From NCBI GenBank assembly GCA_017456945.1, contig JAFTIK010000033.1, positions 1 through 6,531 on the forward strand: a stretch of DNA of 6,531 nucleotides. Reading direction: 5' to 3'. Source of the DNA: Clostridia bacterium (GTDB lineage Bacteria > Bacillota_A > Clostridia > Christensenellales > Borkfalkiaceae). Position 1 is the first letter of the stretch, and each line of letters begins with the position of its first letter. Shown here in pieces: positions 4,244 through 6,531 of the stretch. The position numbers were made by a program, and so were the translations under genes. The notes below the pieces were generated by a model. That model had not been told where the DNA came from and searched no databases. It worked only from the letters and a program-made list of their open reading frames with translations.

Positions 4244-6531
4244 TTAAAACTTTATAGCCGTTTTGAAAACTTCTTCAACAGAAGAAACGGGCACGAAGTT
4301 TATCTCCTTTCTGATTTCTTGGGGAATTTCGGTTAAATCTTTCTTATTTGCCAAGGGAATAATAACCTTTTTAATGCCTAATCTGTAAGCGGCAAGCGCC
4401 TTTTCCTTAAGCCCGCCGATTGCAAGCACCTTACCGCGTAAGGTAATTTCCCCCGTCATAGCAACCCCCTTTTTAACGGGTTTACCCGTAAACGCCGAAA
4501 GTATTGCCGTAGCCATAGTAATACCTGCGCTCGGCCCGTCTTTCGGGGTTGCCCCTTCGGGAACGTGAACGTGAATATCCGTACTTTCAAACCTAGCCCC
4601 GTCAATGCCGAACTTTTCTGCGTTAGCGCGAATATAACTTATTGCAGCGCGCGCAGATTCCTTCATAACGTCGCCAAGTTTACCCGTCAAGAGTATCTCG
4701 CCCTTACCGCGCATAAGCCCTACTTCTATAGTGAGAGTAACCCCACCGACACTCGTCCAAGCCAAGCCCGTGCAAGCGCCCACTTCGTCGTTTTCAAGCG
4801 CTTGATCGCGAATATGCTTTCTTATGCCAAGATAGTTGGATATATCTTTTTTATCAACCGTCTGCTTTCTAGTTTTGGGCTTATCCGCAAACTTACAAGC
4901 AATCTTTCTAACCACGCTACCCACTTCGCGCTCAAGATTTCTAACCCCTGCTTCCATAGTGTGGCCTTCGATAATTTCCTTTATACCGTCGTCGGTAAAT
5001 TCCGCTTTGCTTGGGGTTAGCCCGTTAAGTTCTAACTGTTTAGGAATAAGGTAACGCTTTGCAATCTGCAACTTTTCTTCGTTGGTGTAGCCGTTTATTT
5101 CTATAACTTCCATACGGTCGAGCAAGGGATACGGAATAGTATCTAAACTGTTCGCCGTGGTTATAAACATAACCTTGGAAAGATCAACGGGAACTTCCAA
5201 GTATCTATCTCTAAAGGTAACGTTCTGCTCGGGGTCAAGCACTTCTAAAAGCGCGCTAGCAGGGTCGCCGTGAATATCAGAAGAAAGTTTATCTATCTCG
5301 TCTAACAAGAACACGGGGTTAGACGAGCCTGCGTTCTTAAGCCCGTTTATGATACGCCCTGGCATTGCGCCCACGTAAGTCTTTCTATGCCCACGAATTT
5401 CCGCTTCGTCTTTAACACCCCCAAGGCTCATACGAACGAACTTTCTATTAAGCGCGCGGGCAATTGACGTAGCAACCGAAGTTTTACCCACCCCGGGTGG
5501 CCCTACGAAACAGAGAATAGGCCCGCGAATTTCCTTTGTGAGTTGCAAAACCGCAAGGTATTCTACTATTCTTTCCTTAACCTTTTCTAGCCCGAAATGG
5601 TCTGCGTCTAAAACGGCTTTAGCGTCTGCAAGATTTTCGGTATCTTTAGTGTATTCGTTAAAGGGCAGTTCTAAAATCCAGTCTAGATAATTTAGAATAA
5701 TCGAGTAATCTGGGGAAGACGGATTGATTTTAGAAAGCCTAGAAAGTTCTTTTAACGCCTTTTCTTTAATGGAATTTGGCAAATTCTTTTCTTCAATACG
5801 CTTTTTTAGTTCGTCTTCTTCTTCAGGGTCGTCGCCTAGTTCGGTATGAATAGCCTTTATCTGTTCGCGAAGATAGAACTCTTTTTGACTTTTATCTATA
5901 CTTTGACGAACTTGCCCTGCAATTTTCTTTTCTATCTTTAATATTTCCGTTTCTCTTAAAATTAGTTTTTCAAAAGTTTCCAGCCTTAAAATAGTGTCGT
6001 CTTCATCTAAAATCTTTTGCGCAACGCTTTCTTTTATGCCCGAAATTACCGACAAAGCGTTATCTATAAACTCGTTGGGGTCGGTTTTTTCGTTTACCGT
6101 GGAAAGCATTTCCTTGGGAACTCTTTTATCTTGCAAAGCAAATTCTGTAAAAGCGTGCTTTGCTATGCGAAGGCTGGCTTCGCAAAAAGTTTCGTCTTCA
6201 CACGGGATATAATCTGCGCGAATTACAACGGCGGAAAAATAATCGCTAGCGTTAGTAAACTCTGCAATCTTTGCGCGATAAAGGGCTTCTACCCCTACTT
6301 TCATATTGTTGTTAGGTAGTTTTATAATCTGCTTAATACGCGCCACAACCCCCACTTTAGACACGTCGTCTGTAGAAGGATTTTCGGTAAACACGTTCTT
6401 TTGGGTGGCTATAAATAAAAGGGAATCGGAACTCGTTGCCTTGTTCACGGCGTTCTTGGAAATCTGCCTACCCACGTCAAAATTCAAAAAGGTTTTTGGA
6501 AAAAACACCTTACCCCTTAACGCAACTACGG
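4244..6531 (-). CDS. lon: ATP-dependent Lon protease (5' end outside the window)
   Basis: Lon (endopeptidase La) is a cytosolic AAA+ serine protease that unfolds and degrades damaged and regulatory proteins. About 761 residues are visible. Numbering from the GTG at 6508: N-terminal substrate-binding domain (about 1-200), helical linker (about 200-300), AAA+ module with Walker A GPPGVGKT (336-343), Walker B FLLDEID (400-406), sensor 1 near TTANS (450-454), an Arg finger candidate at LLDRM (462-466) and sensor 2 at AGVRNLER (520-527), then the protease domain with Ser660 (PKDGPSAG) and Lys701 (GGLKEK). The GTG at 6508 is an internal valine: upstream in-frame codons read VVALRGK and continue to the edge, matching the usual Lon start region. 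Only a few N-terminal residues should be missing. No truncation or active-site change is seen. Its promoter, often heat-shock controlled in this phylum, is not visible. Confidence 0.98.
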   Translation of the reverse strand, partial: VVALRGKVFFPKTFLNFDVGRQISKNAVNKATSSDSLLFIATQKNVFTENPSTDDVSKVGVVARIKQIIKLPNNNMKVGVEALYRAKIAEFTNASDYFSAVVIRADYIPCEDETFCEASLRIAKHAFTEFALQDKRVPKEMLSTVNEKTDPNEFIDNALSVISGIKESVAQKILDEDDTILRLETFEKLILRETEILKIEKKIAGQVRQSIDKSQKEFYLREQIKAIHTELGDDPEEEDELKKRIEEKNLPNSIKEKALKELSRLSKINPSSPDYSIILNYLDWILELPFNEYTKDTENLADAKAVLDADHFGLEKVKERIVEYLAVLQLTKEIRGPILCFVGPPGVGKTSVATSIARALNRKFVRMSLGGVKDEAEIRGHRKTYVGAMPGRIINGLKNAGSSNPVFLLDEIDKLSSDIHGDPASALLEVLDPEQNVTFRDRYLEVPVDLSKVMFITTANSLDTIPYPLLDRMEVIEINGYTNEEKLQIAKRYLIPKQLELNGLTPSKAEFTDDGIKEIIEGHTMEAGVRNLEREVGSVVRKIACKFADKPKTRKQTVDKKDISNYLGIRKHIRDQALENDEVGACTGLAWTSVGGVTLTIEVGLMRGKGEILLTGKLGDVMKESARAAISYIRANAEKFGIDGARFESTDIHVHVPEGATPKDGPSAGITMATAILSAFTGKPVKKGVAMTGEITLRGKVLAIGGLKEKALAAYRLGIKKVIIPLANKKDLTEIPQEIRKEINFVPVSSVEEVFKTAIKF

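Noticed and set aside
4565..6319. Plus-strand frames of 72-151 codons opposite lon
   Set aside because: They are antisense to a strongly conserved coding region and lack promoter and ribosome binding signals.

Overview
The window looks like chromosomal DNA of a low-GC Gram-positive bacterium, most likely an uncultured Clostridia-type Firmicute. The reasons are the AT-rich composition, AAGGAG-type ribosome binding sites, the lon-engB gene order also found in Bacillus subtilis (lonA-ysxC), and a DUF6062-type protein, a family I associate with Clostridia. This placement rests on family recognition alone, with no search behind it.

Layout. Positions 1-320 hold a very AT-rich stretch: the last codons of a possible upstream gene, a 60-codon gene of unknown function, and a strong hairpin terminator. 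On the minus strand follow a complete tRNA-Thr(CGU) at 326-401, about 130 bp of non-coding DNA with helically phased T-tracts (403-512), and the 5' half of a second, different tRNA-Thr(CGU) at 530-567 that stops exactly at the end of its anticodon loop. A good promoter at 623-651 points at this half-tRNA. From about 677 the DNA looks like ordinary core genome. A minus-strand operon (677-2298) encodes an acetyl-esterase-like alpha/beta hydrolase followed by a patatin-like phospholipase. A 101-bp divergent promoter region separates it from a plus-strand DUF6062-like gene (2400-3077), whose -10 box sits so close to the ATG that the transcript is probably leaderless. A strong bidirectional terminator (3103-3131) lies between that gene and the convergent minus-strand operon lon-engB-GNAT (3138 to beyond the right edge).

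How it fits together. Lon (ATP-dependent protein quality control) and EngB (GTPase for 50S ribosome assembly) form a housekeeping stress and translation operon with a trailing acetyltransferase. The two hydrolases are probably co-expressed ester-cleaving enzymes.

The most unusual region is 320-651. My preferred reading is that it is one end of an integrated element that split a host tRNA-Thr gene at its anticodon loop and brought a complete replacement tRNA-Thr. The phased T-tracts and TTTTTACAR repeats would be integrase or bending-protein sites, and the original tRNA promoter may now drive the replacement. This is inference: no integrase and no second junction are visible here.
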